Below are positions 32,961 through 41,883 of a stretch of DNA of 64,000 bases, one piece after another (the stretch's first letter is position 1; each line of letters begins with the position of its first letter). The translations under genes and the position numbers were made by a program. The stretch is from Modestobacter sp. L9-4 (lineage in GTDB: Bacteria; Actinomycetota; Actinomycetes; Mycobacteriales; Geodermatophilaceae), in assembly GCF_019112525.1 (NCBI RefSeq), contig NZ_CP077800.1, forward strand, positions 4,154,001 to 4,218,000. Direction: 5' to 3'. The notes beneath the pieces were generated by a model, which did no database searches, was not told where the DNA came from, and saw only the letters and a list, made by a program, of their open reading frames with translations.

Positions 32961-34744
32961 TCAGTCGCCGAGCGCGAGCGGCGCCGGCGTCCGGGCGAGG
33001 AGGATGCGGCCGTCGGCGGTGCGCACCTGCACCGTGGCGAGCCGGCCGGGTGGGGCGACCATGGCGACCCCGTCGTCCATCGGCCGCTCCTCGAGCAGGA
33101 CGCCGTCGGCGTCCAGCAGCCGCAGCACGTCGTCCCCGGGCGGTCCCACGACGAGCAGGCGCGACGACGGCCCGCCCAGGTCGCAGGGCAGCGCGACCGC
33201 CAGCCGGTCCAGGGGCGGGCCGGCCGGCAGCACACCGGGCGCGCACGTCCCGGCCGTCCCGTCGTCCCGGCCGTGGAGCGCGGCGACGACGACGGAGCCG
33301 GCGGGCTGCGGCACGGCGACCATGCCCACCCGCGTCGGCCGGCCGTCGCCGGCGGGCACGTCCCCGGACCACAGGACCGTCGTCCCGGAGCTGTCGGCGC
33401 GCTGACCCAGCCGGCTCAGGAGGTCGCGCCTGCGCTGGTCGAGGACCGCGTCGACCGGCGAGGGGACGGGCGCGGGCCGCAGCCCCGGCAGCGACGCGGG
33501 GCCGGGGTCGGGCTCGGCCACGACGTCGGGGGGTGCGGTGTCGAGCGGCCGCCCGTCGCGCAGGACCTTGTACCGCACCGCCGGGTGGGCACCGGGTGTC
33601 GAGCGGGGAGCGCGACGGTGGCGACCCCGCGGTCGGTGTCGGCGGAGGAGTAGGTGCGCGAGGCCGTGCCGTCCGCGCCGAGCACCGCCCGCGCGGAGAC
33701 CTGCACGCGGTCACCGGGTGCGCCCACCACCACCAGCGCGCCGCTCACCGGGGCGGTCAACGCGACCGGCACCGCGGTGTCCGGGTCGAGGTGGACCGCC
33801 TGCAGCCGCAGTTGTCCGGCCGTCGCCCGGGGCGGGCCGGCGAACCAGGCGACCGCGAAGTCCGGGGTGCCTTCCCCGCTCACCAGCAGTGCGGCGCGAC
33901 CGGCGTCGACCTCCCCGGCCCACACAACCCGGTGGTCGGTGGGCGGCGGATCGGTCGCCAGGTCGGTGGCCGACCAGGTCCGCGCCCGCAGCGCCTCGAG
34001 GAACACCGGGTCGGCGGACAGGGAGCCCCGCGGGGGGCCTGCGTAGACGTCGACCCCCGGAGCCGGGGCCGGGGTCGAGGGGTCCACGGGGCGTGGCACG
34101 AGCATGGCCACCGCCGCGACCACCCCCGCGACGAGCACGGCGGCCAGCACCTGCAGCCGGGTGCGCCGGCGGGACCGGCGGCGGGCGCCGGAGTCCTGCA
34201 CCAGCCCGGCGGCCTCGTCTCCGGCGAGCGGGGTGCGGGCGGCGAGCGCGCGCAGCCGGTCGGGCAGCGGCGTGCGGTCCGGCTCGGACGGCGGTGCGGG
34301 GGAGCCGGGCGGACGGAAGAGCGCCTCGTAGTGGTCCCGCTCGGCCCGCTGCCGCTCGTCCTGGTGCGCCAGCTCGGACCGCAGCGCGGCGACCGCCCGG
34401 TCGACCTCCGCGGCGTCCGCGACGGTGCGAGCGGCGGGCGGGTCGAGCAGGCCGCCGACGGCCAGCGTGCGGGTGCGCCGGGGCAGCGCGCGCAGCGCCG
34501 CGGTCAGCGCCTCGCTGCCCGTGGGCGGGCCCGGCGCGGGCACCGGCGGTGCCGGCCGGGGAGCGTCGTCCGGGACGCGCAGCGCCGCCCTGATGACCGC
34601 CCGCGTCGGCGAGCGGCGTCCGGCCAGGGCGTCGGACACCAGCTCCTCGGCGGCGGCGCGGTCGTCGCCGAGCAGCACGGCCAGCGGCCAGACCGCCGAG
34701 GGCCCGGGGACGTCGTCGTCCGGGCCCGGCTGGTGGGTGAGCAC
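32961..34744 (-). pseudogene. Sigma-like N-terminus / membrane / extracytoplasmic domain protein, frameshifted paralogue
   Basis: GTG 34744 follows a GGAGG site. The domain order is the same as in the intact neighbour at 34807: WPLAVLLGDDRAAAEELVSD and ALRALPRRTRTLAVGGLLD, a basic stretch, one membrane helix, then a 350-residue extracytoplasmic part with SEGTP and RPMDDGVAMVAPPGRLATVQV near the end. The frame breaks near 33605, where a run of four G (plus strand) should be five. On either side the protein aligns with the paralogue without gaps. Full length would be about 593 residues. Recent damage or a consensus error. Confidence 0.75.
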
Positions 34745-34761
34745 GTGTCCTCCGTCCCGCG

Positions 34762-34791
34762 GGCGCTCCCAGGGTGGACCACGGGAGCGCC
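34762..34791 (-). terminator. Hairpin between the tandem paralogues
   Basis: GGCGCTCCC and GGGAGCGCC form a 9-bp perfect stem with a 12-base loop, between the stop of the upstream paralogue and the start of the next. Confidence 0.55.
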
Positions 34792-34806
34792 GGCCGCGCT
34801 GCGGGC

Positions 34807-36573
34807 TCAGCCCCGCAGGTCGGCGTCCTGGAGCACCGGCGCGCTGACGGTGCCGTCCGCGGGGGTGTCGACCTCGACGCCGGTGACCAGCCCGGGGGAG
34901 GTGACCACCGCGACGCCGTCGTCCATCGCGCGGTCGTCGAGGACCTCGCCGGCGGCGTCGAGCAGCCGCACCCGGTCGGCGCCGCGGGGCGCGACGACGA
35001 GCAGCAGCGGCTCCGGCGCCCCGAACGCGCAGCGCAGCGCCACCACCCGCTGGGCGAGCGGCGGCCCCGACGGGAGGACCCCGGTGACGCACGTGCTGCT
35101 GTCGGCCTGGCCGCTGAGGTCGCGGGCGTACCCGAACGGTGCGGTCAGCACGACCGCCCCGGAGGGCTGCGGCACCGCGACGACGGCGGTGCGCACCGTG
35201 CGGGCGTCGCGTCCGGGCAGGTCGCCGGCCCACAGCACCGTCGTCCCGGAGATGTCGGCGCGCTGGCCCAGCCGGCCCAGCAGGTCCTGCAGCTGCTGGT
35301 TCACCGCGGTGTCGCCGACCGCGGGCCCCGGCGCGTTCCGCAGCCGGGGCAGCCAGGGCGGGCCGGGGTCGGACTCGGTGACGACGTCGACCGGGCCGGC
35401 CGGCAGCTCGCGGTCGGCCCGCGTGACGCGGAAGCGCACCGCGGGGGAGTCGGTGCGCGTCGACTGCTGCAGCGTCACCGCGGCCACGCCGTCGACGGTC
35501 TCGGCCGGTGACCAGCTGCGGGTCACGCTGCCGCCGGCGGTGACCTCCGGCCGCGGGGAGACCGTCACCTGGTCACCGGGGGCACCGACGACCACGAGCG
35601 CGCCGCTGACCGGCGCGGCCAGCGCCACCGGCAGCGTCCGGTCCGGGCCCAGCTGCACGGCCTGCACGCGCATCCCGCGGGGCGCGGCCCCGGGCGGGCC
35701 GGCGAACCAGGCGGCGGCGAAGTCGATGCCCTCGCCGCTGACCACGAGCGCGGCGCGGCCGCCCTCCACGTCGTCGGCCCACACGACCCGGCGGCTCGGT
35801 GGCGGGGGCTCGGTGGCCAGGTCGGTGCCGGCCCAGCTCTGGTCGCGGAGCTCGGCGAGGAAGGCGGCGTCCCCGGCGAGCGAGCCCCGGGTGGGCCCGG
35901 CGAAGACGTCGACGGGCGGGACCGGCTCCCCGGGCCACGGGACGACGCGGACCAGCGCCACCAGTCCGGCCAGCACCAGCACCGCGGCCAGCACGCGCCG
36001 CCGGGCCCGTCGCCGGTCGCGGCGCCGGTCGTCCGCGTCGTGGTCGAGCGCGGCGGCCTGCGCGTCCGAGAGCGGCGTCCGGGCGGCCAGGGCGCGCAGC
36101 CGGTCGGGCAGCGGCGTGCGGTCGGGCTCGGACGGCGGTGGCGGCGAGCCGGGTGCGCGGAAGGGGGCCTCGAAGCGCTCCCGCTCCGCCCGCTGCCGCG
36201 CGTCCTGGCGGGCGAGCTCCGCGCGCAGCGCGGCCACCGCCTCGGCGGGTGTGCCGCCGAGCGTGGAGGCGGTCGCCGGGTCCAGCAGGGAGACGACGGC
36301 CAGCGTGCGGATCGCCCGGGGGAGCGCGCGCAGGGCGTCGGTGAGCGCCTCGGCGCCCGGGTCCCGCAGCGCGGACGCCGCCGGTGGGGGAGCGGCGGCG
36401 TCGGGGGAGTCCAGCGCGGCCACCGCGACCGCCCGCCGCAGCCCGGCGGGCTCACGATGCCGCCCGGCCAGCGCAGCCGTCACCAGCGCCTCGGCGCCGG
36501 CCCGGTCGTCGGTGAGCAGCACGGCCAGGGGCCAGGGGCCGGCCGGCCCGGAGACGTCGTCGTCGATGTGCAC
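34807..36573 (-). CDS. Large single-span membrane protein with sigma-factor-like N-terminus
   Basis: A 588-residue protein starting at GTG 36573 after GGAGGGGCAC. Residues 14-40 (WPLAVLLTDDRAGAEALV) resemble region 2 of ECF sigma factors, and residues about 80-125 (ALRALPRAIRTLAVVSLLD and then EAVAALRAELA) resemble the start of region 4, but the -10-binding and helix-turn-helix residues look degenerate. A linker, a very basic segment (RRRDRRRARRR), one membrane helix (about 193-212) and a 370-residue extracytoplasmic part follow. The C-terminal part ends with DRAMDDGVAVVTSPGLVTGV. The next gene is a tandem paralogue. I infer a membrane sensor built on a sigma-like scaffold; not an assigned family. 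Confidence 0.75.
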   Translation of the reverse strand: MHIDDDVSGPAGPWPLAVLLTDDRAGAEALVTAALAGRHREPAGLRRAVAVAALDSPDAAAPPPAASALRDPGAEALTDALRALPRAIRTLAVVSLLDPATASTLGGTPAEAVAALRAELARQDARQRAERERFEAPFRAPGSPPPPSEPDRTPLPDRLRALAARTPLSDAQAAALDHDADDRRRDRRRARRRVLAAVLVLAGLVALVRVVPWPGEPVPPVDVFAGPTRGSLAGDAAFLAELRDQSWAGTDLATEPPPPSRRVVWADDVEGGRAALVVSGEGIDFAAAWFAGPPGAAPRGMRVQAVQLGPDRTLPVALAAPVSGALVVVGAPGDQVTVSPRPEVTAGGSVTRSWSPAETVDGVAAVTLQQSTRTDSPAVRFRVTRADRELPAGPVDVVTESDPGPPWLPRLRNAPGPAVGDTAVNQQLQDLLGRLGQRADISGTTVLWAGDLPGRDARTVRTAVVAVPQPSGAVVLTAPFGYARDLSGQADSSTCVTGVLPSGPPLAQRVVALRCAFGAPEPLLLVVAPRGADRVRLLDAAGEVLDDRAMDDGVAVVTSPGLVTGVEVDTPADGTVSAPVLQDADLRG

Positions 36574-36651
36574 GTGCCCCTCCGTCCTGCCGGGCCACCA
36601 GCGTCGTCCATCGACGCCGACCCTGCACGGAGGCGGTCCAGGGGAGAGGGC

Positions 36652-37446
36652 TCAGGGGGTGGCGAGGTCCAGGTCGGCCAGGGCCGCGGCCACGTCCTCC
36701 TCGCGCACGAAGTCCAGCGCCAGCAGGCGGTGCACCAGCACCCCGCGGCGGGTCAGCCGCAGGTCGGCCGGACGCAGCCGGGCGCGCACCGCGCCGGGCC
36801 GGGCGAGCGCCGGCGGCGGGTCGAGCAGGCCGGCGCGCTGCAGGTCGGTGACGTCCTCGCGGGCGCCCCACGCCCGCCAGGCGAGCGGCTCGTCGTCCAG
36901 CGACCCCAGGGGCAGCGGCGCCCGGTCGCGCCGTCCGACGGCGGCCAGGAACACCAGCTGCCGCCAGCTGCACGACTGCGCCAGCTGCAGCGCACGAGCG
37001 GCCAGCGCGGTGTCGACGTCGGGGGAGACCACGACCTCGGCGACCAGGTAGCCCAGGTGCCGCACCCGGCGCTCCTCGGTGGTGGTCCGCGCGGCCTGGA
37101 CGACGTCCTCGACCAGGCGCTCGGCGGCCGAGCGGGCCGCCGTGCTGACGGTGAAGAAGCCGTCGCCGCGCACCGCCCGCCCCTGGGCTGCGCGGGTGAC
37201 CGACAGCTCGGCGGCGAACGCGAGGACGGCGCCGGCGCGGGCGCGCTCCCAGGTCAGCGGCAACCCGGCGGCGGAGGTGGCGGCCTCGCGCAGGCAGGAG
37301 GCCAGTCGCTCGTCCAGCCGCACGGCGCTGCCCTCGGGGTCGAAGAGCAGCCCCGCGACGGCGCGGGTCATCGAGCCGGCGACCAGCTCACCGGTCTCGA
37401 CCAGGTCGCGGCCGGGGGCGCGCTCGTTCCCACGGGAGTCCCTCAC
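36652..37446 (-). CDS. Hypothetical mostly helical protein, possible winged-helix C-terminus
   Basis: About 264 residues from GTG 37446; an in-frame later ATG (MTRAVAGLLF) is possible. The protein is Ala/Arg/Leu rich and mainly helical with no membrane segment. Near the C-terminus, DVTDLQRAGLLDPPP followed by DLRLTRRGVLVHRLLAL looks like a winged-helix arrangement. It lies upstream of, and in the same direction as, the two sigma-like membrane proteins with only a 78-bp gap, so it may belong with them. No family recognised. Confidence 0.6.
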   Translation of the reverse strand: MRDSRGNERAPGRDLVETGELVAGSMTRAVAGLLFDPEGSAVRLDERLASCLREAATSAAGLPLTWERARAGAVLAFAAELSVTRAAQGRAVRGDGFFTVSTAARSAAERLVEDVVQAARTTTEERRVRHLGYLVAEVVVSPDVDTALAARALQLAQSCSWRQLVFLAAVGRRDRAPLPLGSLDDEPLAWRAWGAREDVTDLQRAGLLDPPPALARPGAVRARLRPADLRLTRRGVLVHRLLALDFVREEDVAAALADLDLATP

Positions 37447-37531
37447 GCGGTGATCATGGCGCGGCCGGGGCGGGAACGCACCCGGCCACCGGCGGCCCTC
37501 ACCACAGCGGGGCAGGGGCGGTGAGCACAAC

Positions 37532-37558
37532 GGAACACGAGGTCACCGCTGCGGCAAC
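37532..37558. promoter_or_regulatory. GlnR-box-like site upstream of narK
   Basis: GGAAC (37532-37536), GTCAC (37542-37546) and GCAAC (37554-37558) match GlnR half-site types. The two outer half-sites are exactly 22 bp apart, as in canonical repeats, but the middle one is shifted by one base. The site ends 33 bp before narK. Confidence 0.35.
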
Positions 37559-37591
37559 GGCGAGGCCATACCGACCCGCCACCGTTCCGTC

Positions 37592-38977
37592 ATGGCCAGC
37601 TCCGTCACCGAGACCACCGCTCCGACGACCCCGCACCAGCCCGGCCGCCTCGGTGGCCGCTGGATCGATGACTGGCGCCCCGAAGACCCCGACTTCTGGG
37701 AGTCCACCGGCAAGGGCGTCGCCCGCCGCAACCTGTTCTTCTCCGTCTTCTCCGAGCACATCGGTTTCTCCATCTGGAGCCTGTGGTCGGTGATGGTGCT
37801 GTTCCTGCCCGAGCCGGTGTTCGGCATCGACCCGGCCGGGAAGTTCTTGCTCACCACCCTGCCCACCGCGCTGGGCGCCTTCGTCCGGCTGCCCTACACC
37901 TTCGCCGTCGCCAAGTTCGGCGGCCGCAACTGGACGATCTTCAGCGCCGCCCTGCTGCTGGTGCCGACCATCGCCACCGCGATCGTGCTCGAGCCGGGCG
38001 TCTCCTTCGGCACGCTGCTGTTCGTCTCCTGCCTCGCCGGCGTCGGCGGTGGCAACTTCGCCAGCTCCATGACCAACATCAACGCCTTCTACCCGACCCG
38101 GCTCAAGGGCTGGGCGCTCGGGCTCAACGCCGGCGGCGGCAACCTCGGCGTCCCGGTGATCCAGCTGGTGGGCCTGCTGGTGCTGGCCACCGCAGGCGCC
38201 GACAGCCCGCGGGTCGTGCTCTATGTCTACCTGCCCTTCATCGTGCTCGCCGCGGTGGGCGCCGCACTGGTGATGGACAACCTGACCTCGGCGCGCAACC
38301 AGCCCCGGGCGATGCGCGAGGTCGCCCGCGAGCCGCACACCTGGATCATGTCCTTCCTCTACATCGGCACCTTCGGCTCCTTCATCGGCTTCGGGTTCGC
38401 CTTCGGCCAGGTGCTGCAGAACCAGTTCCACGACGACTTCGCCACCCCGCTGGCGGCCGCGCAGCTCACCTGGCTCGGCCCGCTGCTCGGTTCGCTCATC
38501 CGCCCCCTCGGCGGCTCGCTGGCCGACCGCTTCGGCGGCGCCCGGATCACCTTCTGCACCTTCATCGCCATGGCGGCCGGTGCCACGGTGGTGCTGATGG
38601 CCAGCAAGCAGCAGTCGCTGCCGCTGTTCCTCGTCGGGTTCGTGGCGCTGTTCGTCCTCAGCGGCCTCGGCAACGGCTCGACCTACAAGATGATCCCGGC
38701 GATCTTCCGGGCCAAGGCCATGGACGCCGTGGCCGCCGGGGGCGACACGGTCGCAGCCGACCGGCTGGCGCTGCGCCGGTCCGGGGCGCTGATCGGCATC
38801 GCCGGCGCGGTCGGTGCCTTCGGCGGGGTGCTGGTCAACCTGGCCTTCCGCCAGTCGTTCCTGGAGACGAAGACCGGCGACAGCGCCTACCTCGCGTTCA
38901 TCGCCTTCTACGCCGTCTGCGTCGTCGTCACCTGGGCGGTCTACCTGCGTCCGGGCAACCGGCTCGCCGGGGTCTGA
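37592..38977 (+). CDS. narK: Nitrate/nitrite transporter, NarK/NasA type MFS
   Basis: A 461-residue MFS protein with twelve predicted helices. The nitrate signature motifs are both recognisable: GVGGGNFASSMTNINAFYP with KGWALGLNAGGGNLGVP in the first half and FVLSGLGNGSTYKMIP in the second. It would import nitrate (with protons or by nitrite exchange) to feed the nitrate reductase encoded 13 kb upstream. ATG 37592 is the natural start. It is followed by a 16-bp-stem terminator, so it is transcribed alone. Confidence 0.93.
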   Translation: MASSVTETTAPTTPHQPGRLGGRWIDDWRPEDPDFWESTGKGVARRNLFFSVFSEHIGFSIWSLWSVMVLFLPEPVFGIDPAGKFLLTTLPTALGAFVRLPYTFAVAKFGGRNWTIFSAALLLVPTIATAIVLEPGVSFGTLLFVSCLAGVGGGNFASSMTNINAFYPTRLKGWALGLNAGGGNLGVPVIQLVGLLVLATAGADSPRVVLYVYLPFIVLAAVGAALVMDNLTSARNQPRAMREVAREPHTWIMSFLYIGTFGSFIGFGFAFGQVLQNQFHDDFATPLAAAQLTWLGPLLGSLIRPLGGSLADRFGGARITFCTFIAMAAGATVVLMASKQQSLPLFLVGFVALFVLSGLGNGSTYKMIPAIFRAKAMDAVAAGGDTVAADRLALRRSGALIGIAGAVGAFGGVLVNLAFRQSFLETKTGDSAYLAFIAFYAVCVVVTWAVYLRPGNRLAGV

Positions 38978-38986
38978 GGCCCGGGG

Positions 38987-39023
38987 ACGGCGGGCGGGGC
39001 GCGGTCGGCGCCCCGCCCGCCGT
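38987..39023 (+). terminator. Strong hairpin terminator after narK
   Basis: ACGGCGGGCGGGGCGC and GCGCCCCGCCCGCCGT form a perfect 16-bp stem with a GGTCG loop; GCGTTGT follows. Confidence 0.85.
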
Positions 39024-39128
39024 GCGTTGTAGGCGCGTTCCCGCGGCCGCACGGTGGTCCCCGGCCGCGGTGCGGTGCGCGTCCCGCGCCGGTCACGCCG
39101 GCGAACGGAGGCCGTCATCCGGGCTCCC

Positions 39129-39134
39129 TAGGGT
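39129..39134 (+). promoter_or_regulatory. Probable -10 element for cynS
   Basis: TAGGGT predicts a start near 39141 and a leader of about 54 bases before cynS. Confidence 0.35.
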
Positions 39135-39194
39135 CGGGTCACCGGGACGCACAGCCACCGCACAGCGTCCCGTCCACCCACCACGAGGAGCTCG

Positions 39195-39644
39195 ATGTCC
39201 CCGATCCTCACCAGGTCCGACGCCGCCGACCTGGTGGTCGCCGCCCGGATCAGGCACGGCCTGTCCTGGTCGCAGATCGCCGACCGGATCGGCGCACCGC
39301 TGGTCTGGTGCACCGCCGCCCTGCTCGGCCAGCACCCGATGAGCCGCGAGCAGGCCGAGGGGGTCTGCACGCTGCTGGAGCTCGACGAGACCGTGGCCGA
39401 GAGCCTGCAGCTGCAGCCGTCCCGCGGCTCGGACCCGGCCCTGCTCACCGACCCCACGGTCTACCGGCTTATGGAGGCCATGTCGGTCTACGGCCCGGCC
39501 CTCAAGGCGCTCATCCACGAGGAGTTCGGCGACGGGATCATGAGCGCGATCAACTTCAAGATCGACATCGCCCGCCGCCCGGACCCCGACGGCGATCGCG
39601 TCGTCATCACCCTCGACGGGAAGTTCCTCGACTACCGCTGGTGA
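39195..39644 (+). CDS. cynS: Cyanate hydratase (cyanase)
   Basis: A 149-residue protein, the usual cyanase length. ATG 39195 follows GAGGAG. The N-terminal helix-turn-helix-like domain (LSWSQIADRIGAPLVWCTAA) is followed by the catalytic domain with YRLMEAMSVYGPALKALIHE and FGDGIMSAINFKIDI, which carry the Arg, Glu and Ser of the active site. It converts cyanate plus bicarbonate to ammonia and CO2 in a decamer. Together with the following FNT channel it is likely a nitrogen-scavenging unit. Confidence 0.97.
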   Translation: MSPILTRSDAADLVVAARIRHGLSWSQIADRIGAPLVWCTAALLGQHPMSREQAEGVCTLLELDETVAESLQLQPSRGSDPALLTDPTVYRLMEAMSVYGPALKALIHEEFGDGIMSAINFKIDIARRPDPDGDRVVITLDGKFLDYRW

Positions 39645-39695
39645 CCCCCGCACGTACCCACACGACCCCCCTGCACCCGCCAGTCGAGGAGCCCC

Positions 39696-40565
39696 ATGTC
39701 CTACGTGATGCCCAAGGACTTCGTGACCAAGATGATCGACGCCGGTGAGGCGAAGGTCTTCATGGCCACCCGCGACACCCTGATCCGGGCCTTCATGGCC
39801 GGCGCGGTCCTCGCGCTGGCCGCGGCCTTCGCGGTCACCGTCACCGTGCAGACCGGGCAGGCCCTCGTCGGCGCTCTGCTCTTCCCGGTCGGCTTCTCCC
39901 TGCTCTACCTGCTCGGGTTCGACCTGCTCACCGGCGTCTTCACGCTGGTGCCGCTGGCGCTGATCGACAAGCGCAAGGGCGTCACCGTGCGCGGCATGCT
40001 GCGCAACTGGGGCCTGGTGTTCACCGGCAACTTCGCCGGCGCCCTGGTCGTCGCGGTGATGATGGCGGTGATCTTCACCTACGCCTTCTCCGTGCCGCCG
40101 AACGAGATCGGGGAGCGGATCGGGTCGATCGGCGAGGCCCGCACGGTCGGGTACGCCGATCACGGCGCGGCCGGGATGCTGACGCTGTTCCTGCGCGGGG
40201 TGCTGTGCAACTGGATGGTCTCCACCGGGGTCGTCGCGGCGATGCTGTCCACCTCGGTGTCCGGGAAGGTCATCGCGATGTGGATGCCGATCCTGCTGTT
40301 CTTCTACATGGGCTTCGAGCACTCGGTCGTGAACATGTACCTGTTCCCGTCCGGGCTGATGCTCGGTGGCGACTTCTCGATCGGTGACTACCTGGTCTGG
40401 AACGAGGTCCCGACCGTGCTGGGCAACCTGGTCGGCGGCCTGGCCTTCGTCGGGCTCACCCTCTACGCCACCCACGCCCGCACCGCCGCCAGTCGCCGGC
40501 CGGCCGACACCGCAGCCGTCGAGCCCGTCCCGGCGCCGCGGGAGGAGACCGTGTCCGTCGGCTGA
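39696..40565 (+). CDS. Formate/nitrite transporter (FNT) family channel
   Basis: A 289-residue protein with six to seven membrane helices and the FNT layout: a short N-terminal amphipathic helix, AVLALAAAFAVTVTV, a central re-entrant region GNFAGALVVAVMMAV, LCNWMVSTGVVAAML and a final MWMPILLFFYMGFEHSVVNMY (shown in two parts in the protein). ATG 39696 follows GAGGAG-like sequence 51 bp after cynS, so the two probably share a transcript. FNT proteins pass formate, nitrite or hydrosulfide; here nitrite is likely and cyanate or bicarbonate are possible. Not a CynX-type transporter. Confidence 0.9.
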   Translation: MSYVMPKDFVTKMIDAGEAKVFMATRDTLIRAFMAGAVLALAAAFAVTVTVQTGQALVGALLFPVGFSLLYLLGFDLLTGVFTLVPLALIDKRKGVTVRGMLRNWGLVFTGNFAGALVVAVMMAVIFTYAFSVPPNEIGERIGSIGEARTVGYADHGAAGMLTLFLRGVLCNWMVSTGVVAAMLSTSVSGKVIAMWMPILLFFYMGFEHSVVNMYLFPSGLMLGGDFSIGDYLVWNEVPTVLGNLVGGLAFVGLTLYATHARTAASRRPADTAAVEPVPAPREETVSVG

Positions 40566-40578
40566 ACCTGTCCGTCCG

Positions 40579-40618
40579 CCGGGGCGGTCGCCCACCTCCG
40601 GGTGGGTGACCGCCCCGG
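40579..40618. terminator. Bidirectional hairpin terminator
   Basis: CCGGGGCGGTC-G-CCCACC pairs with GGTGGG-T-GACCGCCCCGG, an 18-bp stem including one G-U pair, with a short TCCG loop, between the convergent FNT and nnaR genes. Confidence 0.85.
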
Positions 40619-40641
40619 TGCCGTCCCCGGCGGGCGGTCGT

Positions 40642-41790
40642 TCAGACGGCCAGGCGGTAGCCGCGCTTGACGACCGTCTCGACCACCGGGGCGCCGAGCG
40701 CCGCGCGCAGCCGGGTGACCGCCATCTCCACCGCGTGCGCGTCGCCGCCACCGGAGAGCTCGCCGAGCAGGTCGGGGCGGGAGACCACCACGCCGGGACG
40801 GCGGGCGAGCGCACGCAACACCGCCATCGGGCCCGGCGGCAGCTCGACCAGCCGCCCGTCGAGCACCGCGGCGTGCCCGCGCACCTGCAGGGTGTGCGCG
40901 CCGCAGGTGAGCACCGGGTGCCGCGCGGGCAGGTCGGAGACCACGGAGCGGGCCAGCGCCCCCAGCCGGGCCCGCTCCGGCTGCACCGTGCGGATGCCGG
41001 CGGCCTCGAGCGGGGCGGCGGTCACCTGCCCCACGGCCACCGCGAGCACGGCGTCGGCGAAGGCGGCGAGCACCCCGGCCCGCACACCCTCCTCGCCGGC
41101 GACCTGCAGCAGGCTCGCCGCGGCCGGGGCGCTGGTGAAGGTGACCGCGTCGACCCCGCGGGCGGCGATCGCCACGACCAGCCGGCGCAGCGGGGCGGTG
41201 TCCTCGGGCAGCACCCACCGGTAGACCGGGACGGTCAGCACGTCGGCGCCGGCCGCGCGCAGCCCGGACACCAGGTCGGGCAGCGGGTCACCGTGCAGCT
41301 GGACGGCGATCCGGCGTCCCTGGATCGGCCCCTCGGCGCCCGACAGCAGGTGCGCGAGCACCTCCGCGGAGTTCTCCGACTCCGGCGACCAGGCGTCGAC
41401 CAGGCCCGCGCCGCGGATCGCCCCCCGCGCCTTCGGGCCGCGGGCCAGCACCCGCGAGCCGAGCAGGTGCTCCCGCAGCGGGAGGTCCCAGGCCTCGGCT
41501 GCCTCCAGCCAGCCGCGGAAGCCCACGCCGGTGGTGGCGACCACCAGGTCGACCGGCTCGGCCAGGACCTCGCGGGTGGCGGCCACCAGCTCGGCGTCGT
41601 CGGACAGCGGCACGATGCGGATCGCCGGGGCGTGGACGACCCGTGCGCCGCGGCGGTCCAGCAGCGCGCCGAGCTCCTCGCTGCGCCGGGCCGCGGTGAC
41701 CGCGACGGTGTAGCCGGCCAGCGGCAGCAGCTCCAGGGGGGCGGCTGCGCCGGAGCTCTCCGCCTCGGGGGCGAGCGCGGGGTCGGTCAC
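40642..41790 (-). CDS. nnaR: NnaR-type regulator: uroporphyrinogen-III synthase-like domain fused to winged helix
   Basis: About 382 residues from GTG 41790 (GGAGGG lies just upstream). Residues about 25-270 form a HemD-like fold (GYTVAVTAARRSEELGALL, VTFTSAPAAASLLQVAGEE). Residues about 285-380 form an OmpR-type winged helix ending with VVETVVKRGYRLAV. This domain pair is that of NnaR, which works with GlnR on nitrate and nitrite assimilation genes in Mycobacterium and Streptomyces. Its place beside narK-cynS-FNT supports the same role here. It may still bind a tetrapyrrole or nitrite-related ligand; enzymatic HemD activity is unlikely. Confidence 0.85.
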   Translation of the reverse strand: MTDPALAPEAESSGAAAPLELLPLAGYTVAVTAARRSEELGALLDRRGARVVHAPAIRIVPLSDDAELVAATREVLAEPVDLVVATTGVGFRGWLEAAEAWDLPLREHLLGSRVLARGPKARGAIRGAGLVDAWSPESENSAEVLAHLLSGAEGPIQGRRIAVQLHGDPLPDLVSGLRAAGADVLTVPVYRWVLPEDTAPLRRLVVAIAARGVDAVTFTSAPAAASLLQVAGEEGVRAGVLAAFADAVLAVAVGQVTAAPLEAAGIRTVQPERARLGALARSVVSDLPARHPVLTCGAHTLQVRGHAAVLDGRLVELPPGPMAVLRALARRPGVVVSRPDLLGELSGGGDAHAVEMAVTRLRAALGAPVVETVVKRGYRLAV

Positions 41791-41883
41791 CCCTCCATGG
41801 TGCGGCCTCGGTGTTCCAACCGTGTGACGCACCAGCGGCGGCCACCGCTGCACGGGCGGTGCCGGGGCGTGCACGATGGTGGC

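Noticed and set aside
32168-37051. A 1627-codon open frame on the + strand
   Set aside because: It lies opposite the two sigma-like membrane genes and the AraC gene, has Arg/Pro/Ala/Gly-rich low-complexity translation with no domain, and is a known side effect of strong GC bias at third positions.
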